Source of the DNA: Enterobacter sp. 10-1
GTDB taxonomy: Bacteria > Pseudomonadota > Gammaproteobacteria > Enterobacterales > Enterobacteriaceae
Length of the DNA stretch: 64,000 bases
Direction of reading: 5' to 3'
Assembly (NCBI GenBank): GCA_002270295.1
Contig: NISF01000008.1
Location: 1-64,000, forward strand
The first letter of the stretch is position 1. The number at the start of each line of letters is the position of its first letter. Below, piece after piece: positions 57,602-64,000 of this stretch. Made by a program: the position numbers and the translations under genes. The notes under the pieces were generated by a model, which was not told where the DNA came from, did no database searches, and saw nothing but the letters and a program-made list of their open reading frames with translations.

Positions 57602-57823
57602 ATGACAAACTTCAAGCTGTTGCGATTATCAGAAGTAATGGAAAGAACCGGCTTCAGGAAATCATGGATTTATCTTCTGATTAGCCAAGGCGATTTTCCT
57701 CCGGCAGTCAAAATTGGTTCCCGCTCCGTGGCATGGCTGGAAAGCGAAGTGAATGACTGGGTTGCTGAACGTATCAGCAAACGCGAGGAAATACAGCAAG
57801 CGGGGAAGCGAAACGATGAGTAA
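57602..57823 (+). CDS. AlpA-family regulator/excisionase
   Basis: A 73-residue MerR-like helix-turn-helix protein (LLRLSEVMERTGFRKSWIYL, FPPAVKIGSRSVAWLESEVN) as in P4-type and CP4-57 elements, where AlpA activates excision. Begins 2 bases after the recombinase stop and overlaps the next gene by 8 bases. Confidence 0.92.
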   Translation: MTNFKLLRLSEVMERTGFRKSWIYLLISQGDFPPAVKIGSRSVAWLESEVNDWVAERISKREEIQQAGKRNDE

Positions 57824-58895
57824 ATCCGTAACCGATACCGAAGCAGAATTCAAAACCTCGCTTCCCCTGCGCAAAGGTTCTGACGGCTTTGACACCCAAC
57901 AGGACTATCTGATTAAGGGGTATTTACCAGCCTCGTCCGTTGCCAGCGCTTACGGTGCCAGCGGATCTTACAAATCCTTCCTGGCGGTATCATGGGGGTG
58001 CCATATTGCCACTGGCAAGCCGTGGGCTGGTAAACCGGTCACACAAGGAGCCGTCATTTATGTCGTCGGTGAAGGTGGGATCGGCGTTCCCCGCCGTATC
58101 CGGGCATGGGAGCAAACGCTTAACGGCGGTAGCCCGATTGATGCGCTTTATCGCATCGATTGCCCGGTCTTTCCTGCCAGCCCGGAGAGCGTACAACAGG
58201 TGATACAAGCCGCCAAAGATGTTAAGGCTGCAACCGGTATGCCGATCCGTCTGATCATTCTGGATACGCTCGCCCGCTGCTTCGGTGGCTCGGACGAGAA
58301 CGCCGCTAAAGACATGGGTGCATTTATTCAGGGATGCGACTATATCAAAGCGGCCACACAGGCTACGGTGCTAATCATTCACCACTCTGGCAAAGATCAG
58401 GATAAAGGCGCGCGCGGTTCCAGCGCATTCCGGGCGGCACTGGACGTGGAGTTTAACGTGCGCCGTGAAGGTGACGGTGGCGCGTTGATCCTAAGTTGTA
58501 CCAAGATGAAAGATGCGGAAGAACCGCCACGTCGTGCCTATGACCTACATTCCGTCGATTTATACGTGGATGATGATGGCGATCGGATCACCTCGCTGGT
58601 GCTGAACGATGAAGGCCGTGAAGTCAGGGAAAATGATGTTACCAGCGACCCTGATTTGATCGGTATTTCGCGGCTGACGGAAAATCATTTTGCCCTATGG
58701 CAGGCCATTCGTTCGCGCACGGCCAGCGGCGATAGCTGCACCCGCGCATTAGTCAGGGACGATATGAAAGCGATGGGATTTGATGTATCCAAAAAGTTTA
58801 CCCGCTGGCTGGATAAACTGGAAAAGGATGGTCTGATCACATTGGGTGGCGAACACATTACGCCATTGCCGCATCGCCACAAAATGGGGGATTAA
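57816..58895 (+). CDS. RepA-type replicative helicase (AAA/RecA fold)
   Basis: A 359-residue RSF1010 RepA-like ATPase from MSKSVTDTEAEF. Walker A AYGASGSYKSFLAV (about 46-58), the conserved VVGEGGIGVPRRIRAW, Walker B LIILDTLARCFGG and the sensor block IIHHSGKDQDKGARGSSAF. The C-terminus looks like a winged-helix DNA-binding domain (DKLEKDGLITLGGEH). It suggests that the island replicates autonomously after excision. Directly followed by iteron-like repeats. Confidence 0.9.
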   Translation: MSKSVTDTEAEFKTSLPLRKGSDGFDTQQDYLIKGYLPASSVASAYGASGSYKSFLAVSWGCHIATGKPWAGKPVTQGAVIYVVGEGGIGVPRRIRAWEQTLNGGSPIDALYRIDCPVFPASPESVQQVIQAAKDVKAATGMPIRLIILDTLARCFGGSDENAAKDMGAFIQGCDYIKAATQATVLIIHHSGKDQDKGARGSSAFRAALDVEFNVRREGDGGALILSCTKMKDAEEPPRRAYDLHSVDLYVDDDGDRITSLVLNDEGREVRENDVTSDPDLIGISRLTENHFALWQAIRSRTASGDSCTRALVRDDMKAMGFDVSKKFTRWLDKLEKDGLITLGGEHITPLPHRHKMGD

Positions 58896-59106
58896 GCGGG
58901 GGAAAGTGGGGGCGAACGGATATCTGGTCATCCTGTCCGGTATTTTCCCCCACTTCCTGGATGTATATATACGCTAAGTGGGGGAATGATTTAACCTACT
59001 AATAAACAATCATTTTTTGCATAACTATAAAAATCATGTGGGGGAAAGCGTGATCCATCCCCAAATGGGGGGAATGTGGGGGATTATTTTCTAACTTTCC
59101 CCCATT
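58884..59106. repeat. iteron-like repeats, candidate replication origin
   Basis: At least seven copies of a GTGGGGGAA-type box: AGCGGGGGAAAG (58895), AGTGGGGGCGAA (58905), inverted TTTCCCCCACTT (58944), AAGTGGGGGAAT (58976), ATGTGGGGGAAA (59036), ATGGGGGGAATG (59065), ATGTGGGGGATT (59074) and inverted CTTTCCCCCATT (59095). An AT-rich stretch (about 58988-59035) lies in the middle. Repeats on both strands next to a replicative helicase gene are typical of origins. Confidence 0.65.
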
Positions 59107-59134
59107 AAGAAACAAGTAAACATACACATCAACA

Positions 59135-59151
59135 ACTAAGTATTACTTAGT
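59135..59151. promoter_or_regulatory. palindromic operator before XRE copy 2
   Basis: ACTAAGTA-T-TACTTAGT, same core as at 48919 and 60069. Confidence 0.8.
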
Positions 59152-59210
59152 ATATTTTTAACAAGCGCAGATGAGAATCGTGACAGGATACGTTAGAAAT
59201 CAGGATTCTT

Positions 59211-59471
59211 ATGCTACCTCATCGCTTAAAAGCCGCCCGTTTAAAGGCTGGCCTATCACAGGAACGGTTGGGGATTCTTGCCGGGATAGATGAAGCGACG
59301 GCCAGTGCTCGTATGAATCAATATGAGCGCGGTATACACACGCCGGACTTTGAACTGGCCTGCCGGTTAGCATCAGTTATGAATATTCCCGCCTGCTATT
59401 TTTATACGGTAGAGGACGATCTGGCGGAAATAATACTGGAATATGCGAATACTCGTCAGTCCGGAATCTAA
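59211..59471 (+). CDS. XRE-family repressor, copy 2
   Basis: An 86-residue helix-turn-helix protein (LPHRLKAARLKAGLSQERLG, MNQYERGIHTPDFELACRLA), nearly identical to copy 3 at 60145 and close to copy 1 at 48996. It has lost, or never had, the divergent nlp partner: directly upstream lies the iteron region. Its 5' region, including GAATC...GATTC sequences, is also duplicated with copy 3. Confidence 0.88.
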   Translation: MLPHRLKAARLKAGLSQERLGILAGIDEATASARMNQYERGIHTPDFELACRLASVMNIPACYFYTVEDDLAEIILEYANTRQSGI

Positions 59472-59503
59472 CCGATATATGAACCCATACCGCATATCGT
59501 CAT

Positions 59504-59767
59504 TTACCGATTAGTCATATCTCTGATAGCGCCCGCATAAAGCGCCTCAATATTGATATCCTCATCAATATCTTCCCAATATATACCACCGCCATAGCTA
59601 AGGGTGAAATTATCTCTCTGTTTTGCCGTAGCGCGTTCAAGGCGAGGGAAGTTTTTGAGTGGGATATTTAGCTGTTCTTTTCCCTTAACCTGTACATGCA
59701 GATATTCGCTTGAAAAATAAACAGCTACTGTCGATTTATCCAGCAATGGATTGCTCATCCTTTTCAT
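59504..59767 (-). CDS. DUF2442 domain protein
   Basis: An 87-residue protein with the DUF2442 signature: IPLKNFPRLERATAKQRDN and YWEDIDEDINIEALY. The family is of unknown function and often lies beside small toxin- or regulator-like genes. It overlaps the end of the nlp gene by 32 bases in the same operon; AAGGA lies upstream of the ATG. Confidence 0.82.
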   Translation of the reverse strand: MKRMSNPLLDKSTVAVYFSSEYLHVQVKGKEQLNIPLKNFPRLERATAKQRDNFTLSYGGGIYWEDIDEDINIEALYAGAIRDMTNR

Positions 59768-60026
59768 TCAATTTTTTCCTTATGCGTATTTTTCTGTCCA
59801 GTAGAACACCAGAATCATCAAAATAACGGCTGGGCCAGATTTCCGCAGGATGCACGTCCAGCGCCGTAGCCACAAGCCATTCTCCTTTTGGCCATGGGCG
59901 AGAAAGCACATTGGCGAGTGTTGAAGAACTCAGTCCCGCAGAACGCGATAGCGCGGCCAACGTAGTGCCTTTCTTACGTAAGGCGGCGATGATATCTGCC
60001 TGATGCCAGTCATGATGTGATGTCAT
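59736..60026 (-). CDS. Nlp/Ner-type DNA-binding regulator, intact copy
   Basis: A 96-residue protein from MTSHHDWHQADI with the Ner/SfsB helix-turn-helix (GTTLAALSRSAGLSSSTLAN, LSRPWPKGEWL) and the family's HPAEIWPSRYFDDSG end. Intact counterpart of the frameshifted gene at 48612-48879. Divergent from XRE copy 3 across a palindromic operator; the frame upstream to 60059 is not used. Confidence 0.88.
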   Translation of the reverse strand: MTSHHDWHQADIIAALRKKGTTLAALSRSAGLSSSTLANVLSRPWPKGEWLVATALDVHPAEIWPSRYFDDSGVLLDRKIRIRKKLNEKDEQSIAG

Positions 60027-60066
60027 ACCTTTCTCCATTAAGATCCCAAGTAACCACACACACCAG

Positions 60067-60087
60067 ATACTAAGTATTACTTAGTAT
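60067..60087. promoter_or_regulatory. palindromic operator between nlp and XRE copy 3
   Basis: ATACTAAGTA-T-TACTTAGTAT, a perfect 10-bp inverted repeat, the longest of the three related operators. Confidence 0.82.
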
Positions 60088-60144
60088 ATTTTCAATACAT
60101 ACAGATGAGAATCGCGGCAAGTCACGCAAGAAATCAGGATTCTC

Positions 60145-60399
60145 ATGTTACCTCATCGCTTAAAAGCTGCACGTTTAAAGGCTGGCCTATCACAGGAACG
60201 ACTGGGGATTCTTGCTGGAGTCGATGAAGCGACAGCGAGTGCCCGCATGAATCAATATGAACGCGGTATACACACGCCGGACTTTGAACTGGCCTGTCGG
60301 TTAGCGTCGGTTATGAATATTCCCGCCTGCTATTTTTACGCGGTAGAAGACGATCTGGCGGAAATGATTCTTGATTATTCTAAGGCGAAGAAAAATTAG
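60145..60399 (+). CDS. XRE-family repressor, copy 3
   Basis: An 84-residue close duplicate of copy 2, differing mainly in the last residues (ILDYSKAKKN). Together with nlp and the operator it forms a divergent two-regulator switch. Confidence 0.88.
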   Translation: MLPHRLKAARLKAGLSQERLGILAGVDEATASARMNQYERGIHTPDFELACRLASVMNIPACYFYAVEDDLAEMILDYSKAKKN

Positions 60400-60416
60400 T
60401 CACATAAGAAGTATTA

Positions 60417-60448
60417 GCTCCAGCCCCCCACGAGAAGGGGGCTGGAGC
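60417..60448. terminator. strong GC hairpin after XRE copy 3
   Basis: 12-bp stem GCTCCAGCCCCC / GGGGGCTGGAGC, between XRE copy 3 and the convergent cargo gene. No T-run follows, so termination is plausible but not certain. Confidence 0.5.
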
Positions 60449-60499
60449 GGTGTAAAGGTAGATGCGCAGGTAATTGATGGATGGTGTCTGTAAAATTCT

Positions 60500-61447
60500 T
60501 TATTCTTTAAACCATTTAGGCATTTTTGATTGACTTACAAGAACACGTTTTAATGAGTCTTGGTTTTTATCATCTTTAATACAATTAATTTCTTCAAACC
60601 CCCACTTCCCATCACGATTAGAGAAATAGACTGTGTACTTGTCTGTATTAAATCCGAAATAACGCTCTGCGGAATCACTAATATTCAGAGAACCGCATGT
60701 TATAGAAGTATGCCATTCACTACTGGTAGCCCAATCGAGCACGACTACTACAAAATTCTCAGCCCAGCGAGGTACAGCAAACAACAGTAATGATGTTAAC
60801 ATGATGACTCCAAAAATAGTCATCAACTGATGCCCTTTTAATTTATTTGATACTAACAGAAAAATACCGTATGAAACTGGTTGTAAGAACATGAAAAAAT
60901 AAATAGCAAAAAAAGCAATCTTCCATCCAAACTCAAGCAACGGAGAATCACTTATATCCATATTGCTCATTTGCATAAAATAGCTAGCCGCATATGTACT
61001 TGTAATGAAATACAATAAGGATACACCACTGACAAACACAATTTTCAGCTTACTAAAAATAACACTATTTCCACGTTCAAGGTCATAAAAGGTAAAAACA
61101 CCGCTAATAACGACAAATATAATAAATGCCAGAATAAACCATCTAGCAAACCATACAAGACCAATGTTTAGTAAGAAAAAAGATGATAAAAAGAACAACC
61201 AGGCTAGTAATGATAGCCCTCCTGAAATTTTCTTGACAAGCTTGTCATTATTAAAATAAATAAAATAATATATTATTCTTCTAAATTCATCCTTTTTATA
61301 GAAACAAACAACCACCGTCAAAAAAAGAAACAACAAAATAAATATTTTTTTAAAAATGAATTCGTGCTTAACAAGAAAAGTATTAGTAATTAAAAACACT
61401 GATAAAATTATATAAAGAAAATACGTTTTTATCTTTTCGAATAACAT
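60500..61447 (-). CDS. unrecognised multi-spanning membrane protein (island cargo)
   Basis: A 315-residue protein with about seven hydrophobic helices in the first 235 residues and a C-terminal soluble domain with two cysteines (ITCGSLNIS, EINCIKDD). No recognised family. Codon use is very AT-rich compared with the neighbouring integrase, indicating separate acquisition. It sits alone between the regulator switch and the integrase, the usual cargo position; phage defence is possible but is only inference. Confidence 0.8.
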   Translation of the reverse strand: MLFEKIKTYFLYIILSVFLITNTFLVKHEFIFKKIFILLFLFLTVVVCFYKKDEFRRIIYYFIYFNNDKLVKKISGGLSLLAWLFFLSSFFLLNIGLVWFARWFILAFIIFVVISGVFTFYDLERGNSVIFSKLKIVFVSGVSLLYFITSTYAASYFMQMSNMDISDSPLLEFGWKIAFFAIYFFMFLQPVSYGIFLLVSNKLKGHQLMTIFGVIMLTSLLLFAVPRWAENFVVVVLDWATSSEWHTSITCGSLNISDSAERYFGFNTDKYTVYFSNRDGKWGFEEINCIKDDKNQDSLKRVLVSQSKMPKWFKE

Positions 61448-61497
61448 AGCATTTTATCCATAAAATAATTACAGGTTAAATTATGAGCGCATAAAAC

Positions 61498-62754
61498 TCA
61501 TCCCCTCATAAACTCATACGGCACCACATACCCTTCCCGATTCGCATCAAGATAATCCGCCCACCATTGCAGCATCAGCTGCCGTTCTTCGATATGTTCG
61601 GCTTTATGAATATAAGCCGCCCGCACGCCATTGCGCTCCTGGTGGCTCATTTGCCGCTCGACCGCATCCCGCGACCACTGCCCGGACTCAACCAGGGCGC
61701 TACAGGCCATCGTGCGGAAACCATGCCCGCACAGTTCGGTTGTGGTGTCATATCCCATAACCCGCAGAGCATTATTGACGGTGTTTTCACTCATCGGTTT
61801 AGTCGGACGACGATCGCCGGGGAATATCAGTTCGTGACCACCGCTGATGGCCTTAATCTCTTTCAGCAGCGCCAAACCCTGACGGGAGAGCGGCACTAAG
61901 TGTTCAGTGCGCATTTTTGCCCCGCGCTGAGAGTGTTTCACGCCGGGGATCGCTTCACGTTCAGCCGGAATGGTCCACATAGCGCGTTTAAAATCGATTT
62001 CAGTCCAGCGGGCAAAACGCAGTTCGCTGGAACGGATAAAAACGCACAGCGTGAACTTTAAAGCCAGGGTGGTTAACGCTCGCCCTTTATAGTGTTCAAT
62101 CCTTGCCAGAAAATCCGGCAGCTTATCCAGCTTCAACGCCGGACGATGGGTTGCCTTCGGCGGCGCTATTGCCCCGGAGAGATCCTGAGCAGGATTGCGC
62201 TCTATCAGATCGTTCTGCACCGCATAGCGCATAATATCGGTCACCCGCTGGCGTAGCCGTGACGCTAAATCGAGATGACCGTTTTGCTCCACGGCTTTCA
62301 GCGGTTCCAGTAAATCTTTGGTTTTCAGATCCGCAATGTGACGATGCCCTATCGCTGGCAAGATATTGCGCTCCATATCGCGCCATACCCGTCCAGCATG
62401 GGTTTCTGACCAGCGGTTTTGGCTGATGTTTCGGTGCCAGTCTCTCGCGACCTTCTCAAAGGTAATCAGCGCGGCCTGCGCTTCTTCCATTTCCTCTTCC
62501 CGTTTTTCTGCCGGGTTGATGCCATCGGCAAGCAGCAACCGCACCTCATCGCGCTTTTCTCTGGCCTTCGCCAGCGAGATCAGCGGATAAGCACCGAAAG
62601 CAATCCGGCTCTCCTTACCTGCAAAGCGGTACTTAAGATACCAGCGCTTAGAGCCGCCAGGGCTTATCAACAGATACAGACCATGTGCATCCGCGAGTTT
62701 ATAAGCTTTCTCGCGAGGCTTTGCGGTTCGGGCTACAACGTCTGTCAGGGCCAT
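61498..62754 (-). CDS. int: P4-type tyrosine integrase of the island
   Basis: A 418-residue site-specific recombinase next to the tRNA target. N-terminal DUF4102 arm-binding domain (LADAHGLYLLISPGGSKRWY, FGAYPLISLAKARE), a core-binding domain (about 100-190) and the catalytic domain with R in IRSSELRFARW, HGFR box (CGHGFRTMACS), a later H in QMSHQERNG and tyrosine in RAAYIHKAEH. Probably active. It would integrate the island at the tRNA-Leu 3' end. Confidence 0.95.
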   Translation of the reverse strand: MALTDVVARTAKPREKAYKLADAHGLYLLISPGGSKRWYLKYRFAGKESRIAFGAYPLISLAKAREKRDEVRLLLADGINPAEKREEEMEEAQAALITFEKVARDWHRNISQNRWSETHAGRVWRDMERNILPAIGHRHIADLKTKDLLEPLKAVEQNGHLDLASRLRQRVTDIMRYAVQNDLIERNPAQDLSGAIAPPKATHRPALKLDKLPDFLARIEHYKGRALTTLALKFTLCVFIRSSELRFARWTEIDFKRAMWTIPAEREAIPGVKHSQRGAKMRTEHLVPLSRQGLALLKEIKAISGGHELIFPGDRRPTKPMSENTVNNALRVMGYDTTTELCGHGFRTMACSALVESGQWSRDAVERQMSHQERNGVRAAYIHKAEHIEERQLMLQWWADYLDANREGYVVPYEFMRG

Positions 62755-62756
62755 AA

Positions 62757-62808
62757 TTGGGGGTCAACTCTTAATCGAAGTGAACTGACCCTCATCTTGA
62801 CCCCCAAA
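62757..62808. promoter_or_regulatory. possible integrase arm-type sites, right end
   Basis: TTGGGGGTCAA (62757-62767) and the inverted TTGACCCCCAAA (62798-62808) flank 30 bases just upstream of int; a third copy lies at 51828. They may also control int transcription. Confidence 0.5.
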
Positions 62809-62972
62809 TCATCTGGATGTCAATGGACGAAAAAAGACCAATGTGGATAAATTGAACAGTTCAGGAGGGAGTAAGATAATAATTAATTTGTTATTAAACA
62901 ATTGGATATGGAAGTTAGTGGAAGATTATGGACATAAAAAAAGCCACCCGAAGGTGACTGATTTTTCCACAA

Positions 62973-63057
62973 TGGTGCCGAAGGCCGGACTCGAACCGGC
63001 ACGTATTTCTACGGTTGATTTTGAATCAACTGCGTCTACCGATTTCGCCACTCCGGC
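62973..63057 (-). tRNA. leuX: tRNA-Leu (anticodon CAA)
   Basis: An 85-base class II tRNA. On the minus strand it starts GCCGGAGTGGCGAAATCGGT, has anticodon stem GTTGA/TCAAC around TTCAAAA (anticodon CAA at 63023-63021), variable arm, T-loop GGTTCGAGTCC and encoded CCA. Sequence is nearly identical to E. coli leuX, a known island insertion hot spot. The acceptor stem has one G-U pair. Confidence 0.96.
62974..62993. repeat. right attachment site within tRNA-Leu
   Basis: The last 20 bases of the tRNA (GGTGCCGAAGGCCGGACTCG on the plus strand) are repeated with one base missing at 51742-51760. Confidence 0.8.
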
Positions 63058-63083
63058 ACAGAAGGGATACGGAAACGTTGTGG

Positions 63084-63111
63084 ATTATACCTGTCGTTGG
63101 CTGCCATGCAA
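63084..63111 (-). promoter_or_regulatory. promoter of tRNA-Leu
   Basis: On the minus strand TTGCAT (63111-63106), 16-base spacer and perfect TATAAT (63089-63084), about 27 bases before the tRNA 5' end. Confidence 0.8.
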
Positions 63112-63338
63112 GCAACAGCGTATTCCGGCTACGCTAAGTGTCGAAAAAAACAGCGTAACCCGCCTTATGCCGCGCTAATGCGCGCGATCCCATGCTCTCT
63201 CAGGCATTTATCTCCGAACCCACTCGCAAAAACCTGCAAACGCTTCAGGGCGGTTTACATTTTCAGCCATTTGTTATCAGATCCTGTTATTGGTTCGCGT
63301 AATAACGCCGATACTTTCCCAATAACAGGGTGCCCGCT

Positions 63339-64000
63339 ATGCGTTTCTATCAGATCGAACCCACGCTGGAGAACTACTGGCGCGGCATTATTCTGTTTGG
63401 CAAGAACGTCGCCTCCTATAAGTTCGCGCTGGCCCACGCCCTGTACGACGTCCGCCGCGACGGCAGCGACCTGATCCTGCTCGAAGACCTGGCGCTGCCC
63501 TTCAGCCAGCATCTGTGCCGCCATCTGCAGCAGGCGCCGAAGCAGATCACCTCTGCCAGAAGCCAATTCCTTAATACCTGCGACAGCTTTAACCGCCGGG
63601 AGATAAGCCAGGATCGGCTCACCGCCGCCACGGTGAAGCTCGGCTTTAGCGTGGTGCTGGATAAGTTTCATAACGTCAATCAGGGTGAAATCGATAAGCG
63701 CTTTTTTATCGACGAGCGCAAAACGCACAAGGGCATCCGCCTGACCGACAGCTTTTACCAGTTGACGGAGCGCCAGCAGTACCCGAACCTGATCCATGAA
63801 ACCGAGGCCCGCTGGCGACTGGTCGAGCAGGCGTGGGCGATGAACGTCTCCCGCAGCCTGATCGCCATCGAGTATGATGCGGCCGAACAGCAGCTGTTCA
63901 GCGCCAGCAACGCCCGTCGGGTAGCTATCTCCAGCTGTCGCGACAGCCTCAACGGTTACCAAAAAGGACGATGCTTTTACTGCTACGCGCCGGTTAGCCT
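63339..64000 (+). CDS. HNH endonuclease-domain protein, truncated by the window end
   Basis: Open frame from ATG 63339 to the window edge (220 codons), with AGGG 8 bases upstream. The visible part is an alpha-helical N-terminal region (MRFYQIEPTLENYWRGIILF), and near the edge the sequence GRCFYCYAPVSL shows the CxxC pair that opens an HNH nuclease zinc site. Function unknown; a restriction or defence nuclease is possible. It lies beyond the tRNA, outside the att-bounded island. Confidence 0.8.
   Translation, partial: MRFYQIEPTLENYWRGIILFGKNVASYKFALAHALYDVRRDGSDLILLEDLALPFSQHLCRHLQQAPKQITSARSQFLNTCDSFNRREISQDRLTAATVKLGFSVVLDKFHNVNQGEIDKRFFIDERKTHKGIRLTDSFYQLTERQQYPNLIHETEARWRLVEQAWAMNVSRSLIAIEYDAAEQQLFSASNARRVAISSCRDSLNGYQKGRCFYCYAPVS

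Overview
The window looks like chromosomal DNA of a member of the Enterobacteriaceae, most likely Klebsiella or Raoultella. RoxA, the CusRS/CusCFBA system, YqaE, HscC, SymE and the leuX-type tRNA are all close to their E. coli forms. The housekeeping and metabolic parts are GC-rich with tightly packed, often overlapping genes. The assignment is by gene content and style only; no database search was possible.

Layout. 0.4-10.2 kb: roxA, then the divergent copper/silver efflux locus (cusRS against cusCFBA) around a perfect CusR palindrome. 10.2-14.9 kb (minus strand): a bacteriocin/microcin export operon, namely a double-glycine precursor, a hairpin attenuator, an HlyD-type adaptor, a C39-peptidase ABC exporter and an unrecognised 282-residue protein. 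15.9-20.9 kb: a four-gene chaperone-usher fimbrial operon followed by a MITE-like repeat. 21.3-25.4 kb: three ToxR/MarT-type membrane-bound winged-helix regulators, two of them paired with a FidL-like membrane protein. 26.3-27.4 kb: an orphan 71-residue peptide gene and a second microcin-like locus (two-helix immunity candidate overlapping a leader-bearing precursor) that looks frameshifted. 27.6-28.3 kb: yqaE and a possible lipoprotein.

28.4-35.1 kb: a Fur-type iron uptake locus with a FAD monooxygenase, a FecA-like signalling TonB receptor, FecI-like sigma, FecR-like regulator and a dedicated TonB. 35.1-44.2 kb: a complete Nit1C cluster (nitBCDEFGH order), known for cyanide assimilation in Pseudomonas, extended here by an acyl-CoA synthetase-like gene and controlled by a divergent MocR-type regulator with repeated operator-like boxes. 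44.5-48.3 kb: a DJ-1/PfpI protein and the HscC-DjlC chaperone pair.

48.6-51.4 kb: accessory genes comprising a frameshifted Nlp/Ner regulator beside an XRE regulator, SymE with a LexA-like box, and a Tlde1-Tldi1-Hcp type VI secretion module. 51.74-62.99 kb: an 11-kb genomic island inserted at the 3' end of a tRNA-Leu(CAA) gene, bounded by an imperfect copy of the tRNA end. It carries SIR2-HerA defence genes, a RelE-like/XRE toxin-antitoxin pair, a structured non-coding interval with covarying stem-loops, a second recombinase, AlpA, a RepA-type helicase with adjacent iteron-like repeats, duplicated XRE regulators with palindromic operators, a cargo membrane protein and a P4-type integrase. An HNH endonuclease gene runs off the right edge.

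The best candidates for undescribed biology are the two microcin-like loci, the unknown 282-residue protein, the covarying hairpins and the iterons of the leuX island, and the ligase-extended Nit1C cluster.
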